Assembly (NCBI RefSeq): GCF_024305175.1
Contig: NZ_JAMWYY010000009.1
Span: 1-64,000 of the forward strand
Length of the DNA: 64,000 nt
Direction: 5' to 3'
From: Flavobacterium sp.
GTDB taxonomy: Bacteria; Bacteroidota; Bacteroidia; Flavobacteriales; Flavobacteriaceae
In this document: positions 53,924-63,408 of the stretch, one piece after another
Position numbering within the stretch: the first letter of the stretch is position 1
How the letters are laid out: every line of letters starts with the position of its first letter
Translations under genes and position numbers: made by a program
Notes under the pieces: model-generated
What the model was told of the DNA's origin: nothing
Database searches by the model: none
What the model saw: only the letters and a program-made list of their open reading frames with translations

Positions 53924-56900
53924 TTACATTGAAAGTAATTCCCAAAACGCTTTATCCTTAATCAATATTGGAGGAGATCCCGCCAGGTTAACGATACTCT
54001 GGTGTTTTTCCAGTCCTTTTATAGTTTTTATAAGGTTTTCCCTTTGCTGCTTTGTTTCAAGAGAAAACAATGAGTCTACTTCTTTGGTTTTGATTTCATT
54101 GACACGGTGGATCACCCACGTTAAGATATAGTTTGAGTATTCATTTTCACTTGTAGCAAAGTGGTTTAAAAACTGAGTGGATAAGATGGTCCCTACACCA
54201 AATTCACGTCCTTCTTTCAATATTTTACGGATCGAAGTAAAATTTTTACTCAGAAAGTTATCCGCTTCGTCTACTAAAATCATCTTTTTTAATTGTCGTT
54301 TATGGCCGTTAATCAAGCTATGCCCGTGACGTTGCATTTGCGTATAAAATGCATCTAATGTTATAGCCACAATTAAATTCTGGATCGATTCGTCATAACC
54401 GGAAAGATTAATGACAACAACACCCTGAATCAGGGTATACAGGGACTGGGTCTTAGCGGTATCCGGCTCAAAAATTTCAAACTCAGAGAGGTTCGATATG
54501 GCTGCATATAAACTGTCCTGTGAATTAGTTTCATTGCCTAAGTAGATATTACATACGTCTCCCAGTGTCGGCGCGGATTGCAGCCAGGATTCCCTGTTGC
54601 CTTTAAAGATACCCTTGCTTTCATATGCTTCAACTATTACATCACGTAGCTTTTGCTTTTGTACGTTTCCAAGATTGAATGCATTGGAGATGGTTTCCTT
54701 AATATCATTGGCTGTATGCAAGGGCAACATCGGTTTAGATTGGTCAGTTGCATCTAATGCTAAGGGATTGTAGGGCAAGTGGTAGGGCTCAAGAACTTTT
54801 GCTTTGGTAGCATTGACGAAATCATCCTTAATATAATCCCCTTTGTAATCGAAGATCAATATACCTAATTTCTCATCTCCAATATTTTTATCCGCATTCA
54901 TTATCAGCTGGGTAATTAGAGATTTAGTAAATTGTGTCTTACCAGTCCCCATTGTCCCAATGATACCGGTATTAGTGTGCATCACTTTGTTGGTATCATT
55001 TGGCTGCCACATTACCTGTTTTTGCGTGTTTAAATCAGTGCCAAACAGTATTTCTATCCCTTCACCAGTTCCCAAAAAGGGCATCAGATCAGCTTCTTCA
55101 GGCAAATCTATATTCACAATTTCTTCGCTTACCTCGTCCAGGTCTGCATCGTCGGATATTAGATCGATATCCTCAAAGGGCTCCAGGAATGTATATGTTG
55201 GCGCCGTGATATCAGCGTAGTTATTTCTTAGCAAAAGATTTTTGTCAATCGTAGTCTCCGTTTCATGAAAAAGATGGATTAAATCGTCAATAGAATTTAC
55301 CAGAAAGTTATAGCCATCTTCTTCGCGCAGGTCAACCCTCATAAAACCGTTTACAATACTTATTTTTCTCTGATAAACATCATTACCAAAATGGATCAAC
55401 CCAAAAGCCCCTATCGTATCGTTCAAACGATTACTGATAGTGAAATTATTATTCATCAGGTCAGCCCTGTAATTGTCGGTTATCAAATTCCACTTTTGGT
55501 TATCCCACACGTGAAATAGCTTCATTTTCTCTGCATTAGTTAAAGCCAGCTTACCAAAGAAATTTTGATAAAACTTACCTAAGAATCCATCTTTGCTGAG
55601 GTGCTCATAAAGCAAATGAGCGGTTCTTTTTCCCTGGTCAATCCCTTTTTTTACAATATTCAGCCCACCGATTTTAAGTTCGACAGGGTACAGGTACATT
55701 AATAGATCGCCTTCGAACAATTCTAAGCCGATAAGTAATAGATCATCGCTAAATGAACCGATGGCGCCAAGATTTTTAGTAGAAAATAATCCATCGCCGG
55801 TATTTAATCCCGCATTTCCTGATACCCTCAATATCTCTTCTAAAGAGATCGGCACCCATATTATATTTTCCTGATGCAAGAAAGTAAGGGAGGATTTGAT
55901 TCCTGACAAAAGACTTAACTTCTCACGCGGGAACTGGCTCTGTTGGCGAATAAGTCGTAGCAACCAATCCCCGTTGATGGCATTAAAAAAATTAATAATG
56001 TTTACAGTGTCTGAAGCCGCATCAAATCGTACATGATGTTTTTCCAGAAACTCTTTCACTACAAATTCGTACTGATTGGTTTTTCTGCTAACGGTAATAG
56101 CATCGTAACCGTTGGAATTATTGTACTGATCACTGTAATGAATAATCACCAGATCCTTACTCTCTTTAAAAAAGTCAAGATCAACTTTTGGATCAATGTA
56201 AGTGACCCACTGTGAATTATGGTATAGCTTCTCTAATTGTACCTTAATTTCATAATTAATAGTAGTACAAAGGGCCTTGTTACTCTCATAGGGATGCCCA
56301 TTGTTAGCAACGCGGGCGAAGGCATTAAATAATATTGAAAGTTTAATCAGCTCTGATGGCTGGCCAGGCAAGTCCATTGTCCCGAAACCGGTCCGGTAAT
56401 TTTGAACCCTTGGTGTCGAAGATACATCAGCAATCAAACCGTTAAGCGAGATGCCTGTCTTAACTAAGCTCATCTCATCATAGGATTGTTCTGTCTTTGT
56501 AATATCAAACTGATAAAAAGTGATATGGGAATATTCAAAATCCTCTGTCTTTTGGGGCATCTTTTTGGAAAAGAATTTTACCTTTCCAAGAAATACATTT
56601 AAAAGATCCTCTTTATCAAAATTTTTAGTTTTTAATTCAATGCCTAAATTTCGCTCGACATCCTCCACCCGGTCATAAAATGTCAGTTCTTCAAATTTTG
56701 TAACAATGTTATCGGAGCCATAAATACTGACTTCAATGGGCAATACCTCAGACAAGCGTTTATTTAGGTTGTTATTCAGGTATTTTCTGTAATATTCGAA
56801 AATACCCTGAACAATTTCTTTACAATCCCCCACATTAATAACATTAATCTTTACAGGTGATTTGCTCGACTGAGCAAAGAGAAACTCAAAATTTGTCGTA

Positions 56901-59107
56901 AAGTCTTTAATTTTATCTGCAACCAAACCAGAGACAAAGGTTTTTGGCTGCGCTTGCTTAGAATTCAGGTAAATGGTATAATACAACCATTCCGGTGAGT
57001 GGCTTGATTCAATGGGAACATATATTTCACTTGATCTTCCTTCTATATAAGGCACAAGATTGTATGGGCTTAACCTTTTTAGTATGGCATTGTATATGTC
57101 TTCATCGCCTAAGTCTTCATTTAATTGAAGCTGGTACGCGACATTTAGGGGATGCAAAGGGCTGAATTTTATTTTCTGTTCGCCACCCACTTCCTTAACA
57201 ACACCAAGCCAAAGCAAATTCTTCTGTTCCGCTGTTAAGGGAGCATTCTCCTTGAGGTCCTCTAACTGTCTTATGTAAGCCTGTACGAATTCTAATGCAA
57301 TCCCTTTCAGCTCCGCATTTAGATATGCGAGGCTGGGCTGTATTTGACGGTTCCTATAATAGTTTCTTAATTTGTCAAAGGCCAGCTTAATTGATTCATC
57401 TAATTGAATATCATTTACAGTAATAGTATTTTCATTTCCCAAGAACCATGAGTATGCTTCAGAATGTATGATTTCCTGCTCCTGAATAAGATTGTTCCTA
57501 AATTCATCCCGTACTGTCTTCTCGTTGTTTTTAAACAGTAATTTTATGGTGTTGCCATCAGTGATGTACTTAAAATCAAGCTTATGCACCCTTTTGTCTT
57601 TCCAGACATCCAAACCTGTAATTGGCTTTGGCAATTCAAAGTCATTCTTTATCGCGATCGGTACTTGAATACCAAAAAGATTAACATTAAAGTGAATTAG
57701 ATCCTCCTGGGCTAACGAGTAGTCGTTCTCAAGTACTAATTTCTGTTCCTCACTTACATTATAAACCGTATTGAGGCTTATTACATCATTGATCGGTATT
57801 TCGCCGACAGGATTAAATACTAAGGAAGCATTTTCTTTTATCTGAAGAAAAGAGCCGGATTTCTGAATGTTCAGTAGAAAATTGCCCTCGAACTGTGAAA
57901 GGACGTTTGATTTAAATGGCAGGTGCAGAATCCTGATAAGATATTTCTTATCTGTGTCAGGATCCCTGTACTCAACTACGCTAAACAAATTTTCTGCATC
58001 AAATGACTTACATTCAACTATAATACTGAAACCACTAGTGGAAACACCGACGCCTTTCGACTGACTTCTTGCACTTAATCCCTCTTTCTTCATAAACTGA
58101 TCATATCGAACAGTAATTTTAAGAGGCAGTTCTAATGTAGGGTTGAAGACAATTATGTTCACATTTCTCCTTTTCGATGCGGAATCTCCATCCGTCTTAA
58201 ACCAAAGTGTCTGAAGTAAATTGTCTCCTTCGACAGTTTGAAAAACCGGCGGTGCCTTTTCTTTCTCCTTATCCATCCATCTCACGAGTTCTGAATAGTC
58301 GAAATCACGCCAGTCCTCTTTTACAATTCTTGTAAGTGCTGCGTCAGGAAAATCCTGTTCTAAATCTGTGGCCAGATTTCCATTAAGAGAAATGTTCTCG
58401 AATTTCTCGTATAGAGTAAAGTTACCCGCCAGATTTTTAGAAAGGTCGCCCTGTATACTGCTTAATTCTGCCTGGGGGAAAAGTCCAAGATATCTGTAGT
58501 CGGTCCGTTCAATTGATCCTTTCTGAAGCGAATTTACAACTTGTTCATAATCAAATATGGAATTATTATCCTCAACAACACTTTTTGTCTTCCTATCCAA
58601 TACGGATTTTAAGATTAGCTTCTCATGTCTTTTTAGTGAAGAGTTATGCTCAATGTCCTGCTCTATCTGACTTTTAAAACGAGTGTGATGTAACGGCATG
58701 CCTTCCTTGATCAGGCTGCCGCTCCCACCAAGCAGGCTGTCCAGTTTTCCGCTGAACAAAATTAATATTGCTGTGCCTTTAAAAATGTCATTTTGATCTG
58801 CTACTTTATTACGCAGTGTTGTAAAGTAATCTTCTGTGGCAGAAGTACTGGATGCCACTATCACCTGTGCCCCATTTATCGCTAAACTAAAGGTAGTATA
58901 AGGCTCTCCTCCTTCAGGATGCGTATACGAAAAAGATTCCGCGTTAATAGAAGAATTATCCTTTAGGGCTTCATATAATGATTTAATACTTTCCGTATTT
59001 TCAAGGTACAGATTGAATCGCTCTCCTGGCTGAATTTTTTGAGCAGTAAAGTAATTGATAATTAAATCCGAAATGTAGTTATATAGTTGACTTGACATAC
59101 TGTGCAT
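53924..59107 (-). CDS. dptH: Phosphorothioation-dependent restriction protein DptH (HerA-like ATPase)
   Basis: Large protein of about 1727 residues. The C-terminal third carries a HerA/FtsK-type ATPase: Walker A GTMGTGKTQ near residue 1385 and Walker B MILVDEADNF near 1610, both estimated from position. The N-terminal 1300 residues show no motif I can name. DptH is the largest restriction component of Dnd systems and acts with DptF and DptG on DNA lacking phosphorothioate. Start at ATG 59107 (GTG 59110 and ATG 59098 are possible); all overlap dptG. Length is normal for the family. Confidence 0.9.
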   Translation of the reverse strand: MHSMSSQLYNYISDLIINYFTAQKIQPGERFNLYLENTESIKSLYEALKDNSSINAESFSYTHPEGGEPYTTFSLAINGAQVIVASSTSATEDYFTTLRNKVADQNDIFKGTAILILFSGKLDSLLGGSGSLIKEGMPLHHTRFKSQIEQDIEHNSSLKRHEKLILKSVLDRKTKSVVEDNNSIFDYEQVVNSLQKGSIERTDYRYLGLFPQAELSSIQGDLSKNLAGNFTLYEKFENISLNGNLATDLEQDFPDAALTRIVKEDWRDFDYSELVRWMDKEKEKAPPVFQTVEGDNLLQTLWFKTDGDSASKRRNVNIIVFNPTLELPLKITVRYDQFMKKEGLSARSQSKGVGVSTSGFSIIVECKSFDAENLFSVVEYRDPDTDKKYLIRILHLPFKSNVLSQFEGNFLLNIQKSGSFLQIKENASLVFNPVGEIPINDVISLNTVYNVSEEQKLVLENDYSLAQEDLIHFNVNLFGIQVPIAIKNDFELPKPITGLDVWKDKRVHKLDFKYITDGNTIKLLFKNNEKTVRDEFRNNLIQEQEIIHSEAYSWFLGNENTITVNDIQLDESIKLAFDKLRNYYRNRQIQPSLAYLNAELKGIALEFVQAYIRQLEDLKENAPLTAEQKNLLWLGVVKEVGGEQKIKFSPLHPLNVAYQLQLNEDLGDEDIYNAILKRLSPYNLVPYIEGRSSEIYVPIESSHSPEWLYYTIYLNSKQAQPKTFVSGLVADKIKDFTTNFEFLFAQSSKSPVKINVINVGDCKEIVQGIFEYYRKYLNNNLNKRLSEVLPIEVSIYGSDNIVTKFEELTFYDRVEDVERNLGIELKTKNFDKEDLLNVFLGKVKFFSKKMPQKTEDFEYSHITFYQFDITKTEQSYDEMSLVKTGISLNGLIADVSSTPRVQNYRTGFGTMDLPGQPSELIKLSILFNAFARVANNGHPYESNKALCTTINYEIKVQLEKLYHNSQWVTYIDPKVDLDFFKESKDLVIIHYSDQYNNSNGYDAITVSRKTNQYEFVVKEFLEKHHVRFDAASDTVNIINFFNAINGDWLLRLIRQQSQFPREKLSLLSGIKSSLTFLHQENIIWVPISLEEILRVSGNAGLNTGDGLFSTKNLGAIGSFSDDLLLIGLELFEGDLLMYLYPVELKIGGLNIVKKGIDQGKRTAHLLYEHLSKDGFLGKFYQNFFGKLALTNAEKMKLFHVWDNQKWNLITDNYRADLMNNNFTISNRLNDTIGAFGLIHFGNDVYQRKISIVNGFMRVDLREEDGYNFLVNSIDDLIHLFHETETTIDKNLLLRNNYADITAPTYTFLEPFEDIDLISDDADLDEVSEEIVNIDLPEEADLMPFLGTGEGIEILFGTDLNTQKQVMWQPNDTNKVMHTNTGIIGTMGTGKTQFTKSLITQLIMNADKNIGDEKLGILIFDYKGDYIKDDFVNATKAKVLEPYHLPYNPLALDATDQSKPMLPLHTANDIKETISNAFNLGNVQKQKLRDVIVEAYESKGIFKGNRESWLQSAPTLGDVCNIYLGNETNSQDSLYAAISNLSEFEIFEPDTAKTQSLYTLIQGVVVINLSGYDESIQNLIVAITLDAFYTQMQRHGHSLINGHKRQLKKMILVDEADNFLSKNFTSIRKILKEGREFGVGTILSTQFLNHFATSENEYSNYILTWVIHRVNEIKTKEVDSLFSLETKQQRENLIKTIKGLEKHQSIVNLAGSPPILIKDKAFWELLSM

Positions 59108-60551
59108 CACCGCTATCGCTTTTTTTCTCTATTAAATTTATCTTTTCAAACAACCTGATAATTTCAAGTTTCGTGCTTTCATCGAATGCAATTCCCCGGT
59201 CCTGCATTTTATCCCATAGTGTCCTCAATCTGATTTTCTCCTCGTTTCCTATGCATATCCTTGTAAACAGTAGTAAAAGCTCTTGCGATAGTACAGTGGT
59301 ATTGCCTAATCGTCCTCTATATTTTGTATAATTAAGCTTAGCAAACTGATAAAATCCGTAAGCATATTTTACTTCTGCGTTTTCACGTTTTGTATTGCGA
59401 AACTGATAATTGATTGTATACCAAAGGCTAAATATATCTTTAGAGATCGGATCAGTAAAGTTCCTCGTGGCAATATCGAGATCCATCATGCGTTTACACT
59501 CTTCCCAGCTTCCGCTTACTAAATCAATGCTATCCATGTAAAAAGAAATTATTTCTGAGATGCGTTCCCGGAATTTCTGTTTCTCTTCCGGATTCAGCAC
59601 CGCATATTCTTCAGCGATATTACTATAATTACCAACGGAATTGCCGTCAATCTGAATGTAATTCAACAACTCTGCAGTATTAACATGGGCAAAAATGGAG
59701 TCCGAAAGGCCACTGAGCTTTTTCCAACCTATCGCATGGTTTTTAAGCCTAGTTTCCGATAAGGTCTCCCAATCCATTGTATAATAAATAGGTTTAATCT
59801 TTACAGGTACACTTCCAAAATCATTAAAATGCAAGACAGCTTGGCTGAGGTAATGGAAATAATAGTATTTAAAAAAATCCTCGACGTGTTTTAGGAATAA
59901 AGCATTATGGGTGGCTAAAAACTGAAAATCCTCCAAAAATTGCTTTTTAATTCCCGGAAACAAGTTATGGTAAGATGACAGATTTGTCTTTAGTGCTGCA
60001 TCTGGTAGCTCCGGCAGGCATTGGATTATCAATTGATTTAGTAAATTCTCACCAATAGTGTCTTCATTGAAGATGCTGTCGCCAAAATCATCATTCAGAA
60101 ATATCTCGAATAAGAACTTTGAAATTTCCCTGATAACATTATTTGAACTCATAAAGTTCATATAGGATAAGGTCTTGATATTAAATTTTACCAGGCCGTT
60201 ATCCTCGTCAAAATATAAAGAGGATAGTATATTTTTCAGTTCTTCGCCATTTTCTGTTTGGACTTTACCCTCGGCATTGTTAAGGATCGTTCTTTTCAGC
60301 TCCGATTTAAAATTCTTCGCACTATCGCTTAGCTCAATTTGTGATTTGTTATTCAGTATCCTGAATAGTTCACCTATTACTCCCTGAAAAGATTTGAAAT
60401 CTTCATCAAAAGTGCCACCGCTTAACTTTGTATTAAAGGGCAATAACTTGATCTTATTTCCTGTATAATGGCCCCTGAATTTTTGATCTTTATTGAGATA
60501 TCTCGATTGAAGACCATTTATCTCATTATTATCTATTTCTATCTGCATCAT
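59079..60551 (-). CDS. dptG: Phosphorothioation-dependent restriction protein DptG
   Basis: Protein of 490 residues, helix-rich, without a catalytic motif I can see. Identity comes from its place between dptF and dptH and its family size. It has the NLIEKKSDSGDAQYVKS end next to the dptH start, and overlaps both neighbours (ATGA with dptF; 29 bases with dptH). In characterised Dnd systems DptG is needed for restriction along with DptF and DptH. Confidence 0.85.
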   Translation of the reverse strand: MMQIEIDNNEINGLQSRYLNKDQKFRGHYTGNKIKLLPFNTKLSGGTFDEDFKSFQGVIGELFRILNNKSQIELSDSAKNFKSELKRTILNNAEGKVQTENGEELKNILSSLYFDEDNGLVKFNIKTLSYMNFMSSNNVIREISKFLFEIFLNDDFGDSIFNEDTIGENLLNQLIIQCLPELPDAALKTNLSSYHNLFPGIKKQFLEDFQFLATHNALFLKHVEDFFKYYYFHYLSQAVLHFNDFGSVPVKIKPIYYTMDWETLSETRLKNHAIGWKKLSGLSDSIFAHVNTAELLNYIQIDGNSVGNYSNIAEEYAVLNPEEKQKFRERISEIISFYMDSIDLVSGSWEECKRMMDLDIATRNFTDPISKDIFSLWYTINYQFRNTKRENAEVKYAYGFYQFAKLNYTKYRGRLGNTTVLSQELLLLFTRICIGNEEKIRLRTLWDKMQDRGIAFDESTKLEIIRLFEKINLIEKKSDSGDAQYVKSTI

Positions 60552-62290
60552 ATCACCTCGAATTTAAAACCGCTAAAGGCACTTTTTGAAAACTTGTAAT
60601 CAACAGGCTTTCCTACATTCACCTCGTCAATATACAAAGGAGCTTGTCTATTGTTTTGACTGATTAGCATATTGATGGCGCTAACAAAATACACGTAATT
60701 GTTGTTATCCTTTTTGTTAGGACGATATCCCTTAGAAATCATTTTGAGTATTTTAAATAAACTGAAATCCACGTTTATCTTCAGCGGCTTCCTGTCGTTT
60801 GTAATTTTAAAAGATATGACGAATTCTTGTGTAAAACGGTGTAGGACGGTATTATCCTTCTGCGGTAAAAAATCAATATCAGGAACCGCTTCAAAATCTT
60901 TGAATATGCGGTACTTTGTCTGCTTTCTGCCTACGTTAACGATTACCTTGCCACTTGTTTTTGGATCGCCATTCCAATTGCTTGCGGCATTTTCAACAAG
61001 TGCGTAAATATTCTGCAGAGATGTAATGTTGTGGTTATTGTAATGAAACAACGAAATTAGATACTCGTCGTAATCACTGTCTTTCAAATAGTCTTTTTCA
61101 AAATAATTGCTGAAATAGTTTAAACGTATAAAGAAACGGGACAACCTTAATGCGGAAATTTTCCCTTTTTCCAGCTTGTTTTCCATATTTTGAAGGTACT
61201 TACCAGAAATATGGTTAGAAAAGATATGGAATGTGTTTTCAGTGTTCACCAATGTCAACAGCGTTTCGTCGGTCGATGTATTCCTTGAATTGCAGGGATC
61301 CAGATTTTCCATTTTTTCAAACAAGCTGGAAAGCTCAGGATGCTCGAATAGGTAATTCGGAGTTAAGTTTGCGATATATTCCGCAGCCTGCATCTTTTCC
61401 ACTACATCGAAGTAATCGGTATCGCTTAATACAGAAAGATCAACCGGCACAATAATATCGTAAATAAAATTGAGCAGCGTCCGGACAGAGACAATTTCTT
61501 TATAAACAATAATCGCTTTTATAATCAACTGCGATATAATGACCCTGTTTCTCTCTTCAAATAGAAACTCGTAATTATACAAAATGGGGCAATCTATTTT
61601 ATCCTGACATATTGCCTTATAATCTTTATATCCTTTATATATTACATTATCCTCATTGTCCGTTATGATCTTCTCCAGCAGCGATAAAACAATATCTGAT
61701 ACAGGCCCCTTTTCCGTTAATACGTATAAATGGTAGTCGGTAAAGTTAATATGATGGAAGTTACTTTTCGCGTCAAATGCGTCACTAGTTATTAGTTCAT
61801 TATCCAGTATCCTGTTATTAGCGATATAGGTTTTTAAAAGCTGAAATTCCGCACCGTATTCTTCTATGAATTTGCTTAACGTCCCTAAATTGATGGCTAA
61901 AATTATTTTATCATTGGAGGCCGCTACATTCTTATCCTTGAAACCATCGAGTAATTTGTAAAGGGTCTCGTTAGAAGATTCCTTTGGATTATGAGCTTCA
62001 GTAGCATCATTGTGTACAATAAATTTTGAAATTTCATCGGTCAGCTTGTCATGCAAGTAGGACAATATATGTGATTTACCATCTCCAACATTACCGCACA
62101 CCAAGATAAGCTGTGCTGTATTTACTTCATTGGCACCTGTAATGATTTCTTTTAAATAAATTTCAACATCTCTTTCAATGTGAAGGTATCTTTTGAATTT
62201 ATCGAGGTTAGAGGAAGTGCCTTGCGCTACGGCATATTTTGAAGACTCTCTAAGTTTTCGCAACTCTACTAATAAAGGGTTTGACCTCAT
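60548..62290 (-). CDS. dptF: Phosphorothioation-dependent restriction protein DptF
   Basis: P-loop protein of 580 residues. Walker A is GNVGDGKSH at residues 66-74, which is the usual DptF form, followed by an AAA-like core (NDATEAHNP, ILAINLGTLSK). The C-terminal part is probably helical. It begins the three-gene restriction set, 16 bases after the HTH gene, and its TGA overlaps the dptG ATG. It should supply ATP-driven action in the DptFGH complex, which is known to damage DNA that lacks the sulfur mark. Confidence 0.92.
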   Translation of the reverse strand: MRSNPLLVELRKLRESSKYAVAQGTSSNLDKFKRYLHIERDVEIYLKEIITGANEVNTAQLILVCGNVGDGKSHILSYLHDKLTDEISKFIVHNDATEAHNPKESSNETLYKLLDGFKDKNVAASNDKIILAINLGTLSKFIEEYGAEFQLLKTYIANNRILDNELITSDAFDAKSNFHHINFTDYHLYVLTEKGPVSDIVLSLLEKIITDNEDNVIYKGYKDYKAICQDKIDCPILYNYEFLFEERNRVIISQLIIKAIIVYKEIVSVRTLLNFIYDIIVPVDLSVLSDTDYFDVVEKMQAAEYIANLTPNYLFEHPELSSLFEKMENLDPCNSRNTSTDETLLTLVNTENTFHIFSNHISGKYLQNMENKLEKGKISALRLSRFFIRLNYFSNYFEKDYLKDSDYDEYLISLFHYNNHNITSLQNIYALVENAASNWNGDPKTSGKVIVNVGRKQTKYRIFKDFEAVPDIDFLPQKDNTVLHRFTQEFVISFKITNDRKPLKINVDFSLFKILKMISKGYRPNKKDNNNYVYFVSAINMLISQNNRQAPLYIDEVNVGKPVDYKFSKSAFSGFKFEVI

Positions 62291-62306
62291 GTACTGTTAA
62301 ATTTAT

Positions 62307-62519
62307 TTAGAGTTCGTTTAATAATTCTGATAAGGTAATTCTAAAAGCCTTAGCTATCTTTTCAACAACCACCAGGGAAACATTTCGTTTCCCACTTTCA
62401 ATACCAGGTATATATGTCCTGTCTAAATCTGAAAGTTCAGCGAGTTTTTCTTGAGAATAACCTTCAGCGATTCGCAGCATCTTGACTCTTTTACCAAATT
62501 TTGCCTGAATATTTTCCAT
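62307..62519 (-). CDS. XRE family HTH regulator of the dpt operon
   Basis: Compact Cro/CI-type repressor of 70 residues, almost nothing but the HTH (KMLRIAEGYSQEKLAELSDLD, then YIPGIESGKRNVS). It resembles the controller proteins of restriction-modification systems, which delay nuclease expression until modification is in place. It is first in the operon, 16 bases before dptF, and the direct repeats and palindrome at 62538-62570 lie directly upstream. A role as C-protein-like timer is inference. Confidence 0.88.
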   Translation of the reverse strand: MENIQAKFGKRVKMLRIAEGYSQEKLAELSDLDRTYIPGIESGKRNVSLVVVEKIAKAFRITLSELLNEL

Positions 62520-62537
62520 TTTACCAAATTCGCCCTA

Positions 62538-62570
62538 AGTAGACGATTGTACAATAGACGACTGTCTACT
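62538..62570. promoter_or_regulatory. Operator-like repeats upstream of the HTH-dpt operon
   Basis: AGTAGAC (62538-62544) and its inverse GTCTACT (62564-62570) enclose the perfect palindrome ATTGTACAAT (62546-62555). TAGACGATTGT (62540-62550) recurs as TAGACGACTGT (62555-62565), 15 bases apart. This matches the layout of sites used by small HTH control proteins, 19 bases before the HTH ATG. Confidence 0.6.
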
Positions 62571-62760
62571 TTAACAAGTAAAGTCACTGCATATAATCTG
62601 TTGAATTGGGGAATATTCCTGCACTATAAAACTTTCTGCGACGGTGGGTATCAAGTACTGCCAATAAAAGACGCACCATTTTTTTTGTTTAGGGAGAGAT
62701 AGATATTTGACACTATCCTGCACTCAGCAGGTAATTAATAATATTAATTCGGTAAATGTT

Positions 62761-63066
62761 ATGAAAAATCAAAGCAGAAAACTACTGTTTACAGCAGCAT
62801 CGCTGCTGGCAGTAACCGGAGTTTTCGCCCAAGGCGACGGCTCGGCAGGTATTACAGAAGCCACCCAGATGGTCACTTCTTATTTTGGCCCTGCCACACA
62901 ACTCATCTACGCTATTGGCGCGGTGGTCGGGCTCATTGGCGGAGTAAAGGTGTATAACAAATTCAGCAGTGGCGACCCGGACACCAGCAAAACAGCGGCC
63001 AGTTGGTTTGGCGCCTGTATCTTCCTTATTGTCGCTGCTACAATCCTGCAATCCTTCTTCCTGTAA
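62761..63066 (+). CDS. traE: Conjugal transfer protein TraE (DUF4134)
   Basis: Small membrane protein of 101 residues, start ATG 62761 (MKNQSRKLLFTAAS). A cleavable signal peptide ends near FAQG, then come two transmembrane segments (LIYAIGAVVGLIGGVKVY and WFGACIFLIVAATILQ). This is the DUF4134 pilin-like protein of Bacteroidota transfer systems. A longer frame from 62707 has an implausible start. It restarts the transfer operon after the phosphorothioation island. Confidence 0.9.
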   Translation: MKNQSRKLLFTAASLLAVTGVFAQGDGSAGITEATQMVTSYFGPATQLIYAIGAVVGLIGGVKVYNKFSSGDPDTSKTAASWFGACIFLIVAATILQSFFL

Positions 63067-63075
63067 ACGGACATT

Positions 63076-63408
63076 ATGAATAAGTACAATATCAATAAAG
63101 GGATTGGAAGGACGGTGGAGTTCAAAGGGCTGAAGGCACAGTACCTTTTCATTTTTGCCGGTGGGCTGCTCGGCATACTGGTGCTGGTCATGATCCTCTA
63201 CATTGCAGGGGTTAGTTCTTTCGGCTGCATTGGAGTCGGAGTCGGTGGAGCGTCACTGCTCGTTTGGCAAACCTTCGCCCTGAACAGGAAACATGGCGAG
63301 CATGGGCTTATGAAGCTAGCTGCCAGGAAACGGCACCCTAAGTATATTACCAGCGGCAGGAAGCCGGGCAGGTTTATCAGGTCCAACCCTAAAAAAGAGC
63401 AACCATGA
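63076..63408 (+). CDS. traF: Conjugal transfer protein TraF (DUF4133)
   Basis: Membrane protein of 110 residues with two transmembrane segments (YLFIFAGGLLGILVLVMILY and a shorter second one) and the GIGRTVEFKGLKAQY N-terminus of DUF4133. It corresponds to a VirB3-like partner of the TraG ATPase. It starts 9 bases after traE and its stop overlaps the traG ATG. Confidence 0.9.
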   Translation: MNKYNINKGIGRTVEFKGLKAQYLFIFAGGLLGILVLVMILYIAGVSSFGCIGVGVGGASLLVWQTFALNRKHGEHGLMKLAARKRHPKYITSGRKPGRFIRSNPKKEQP

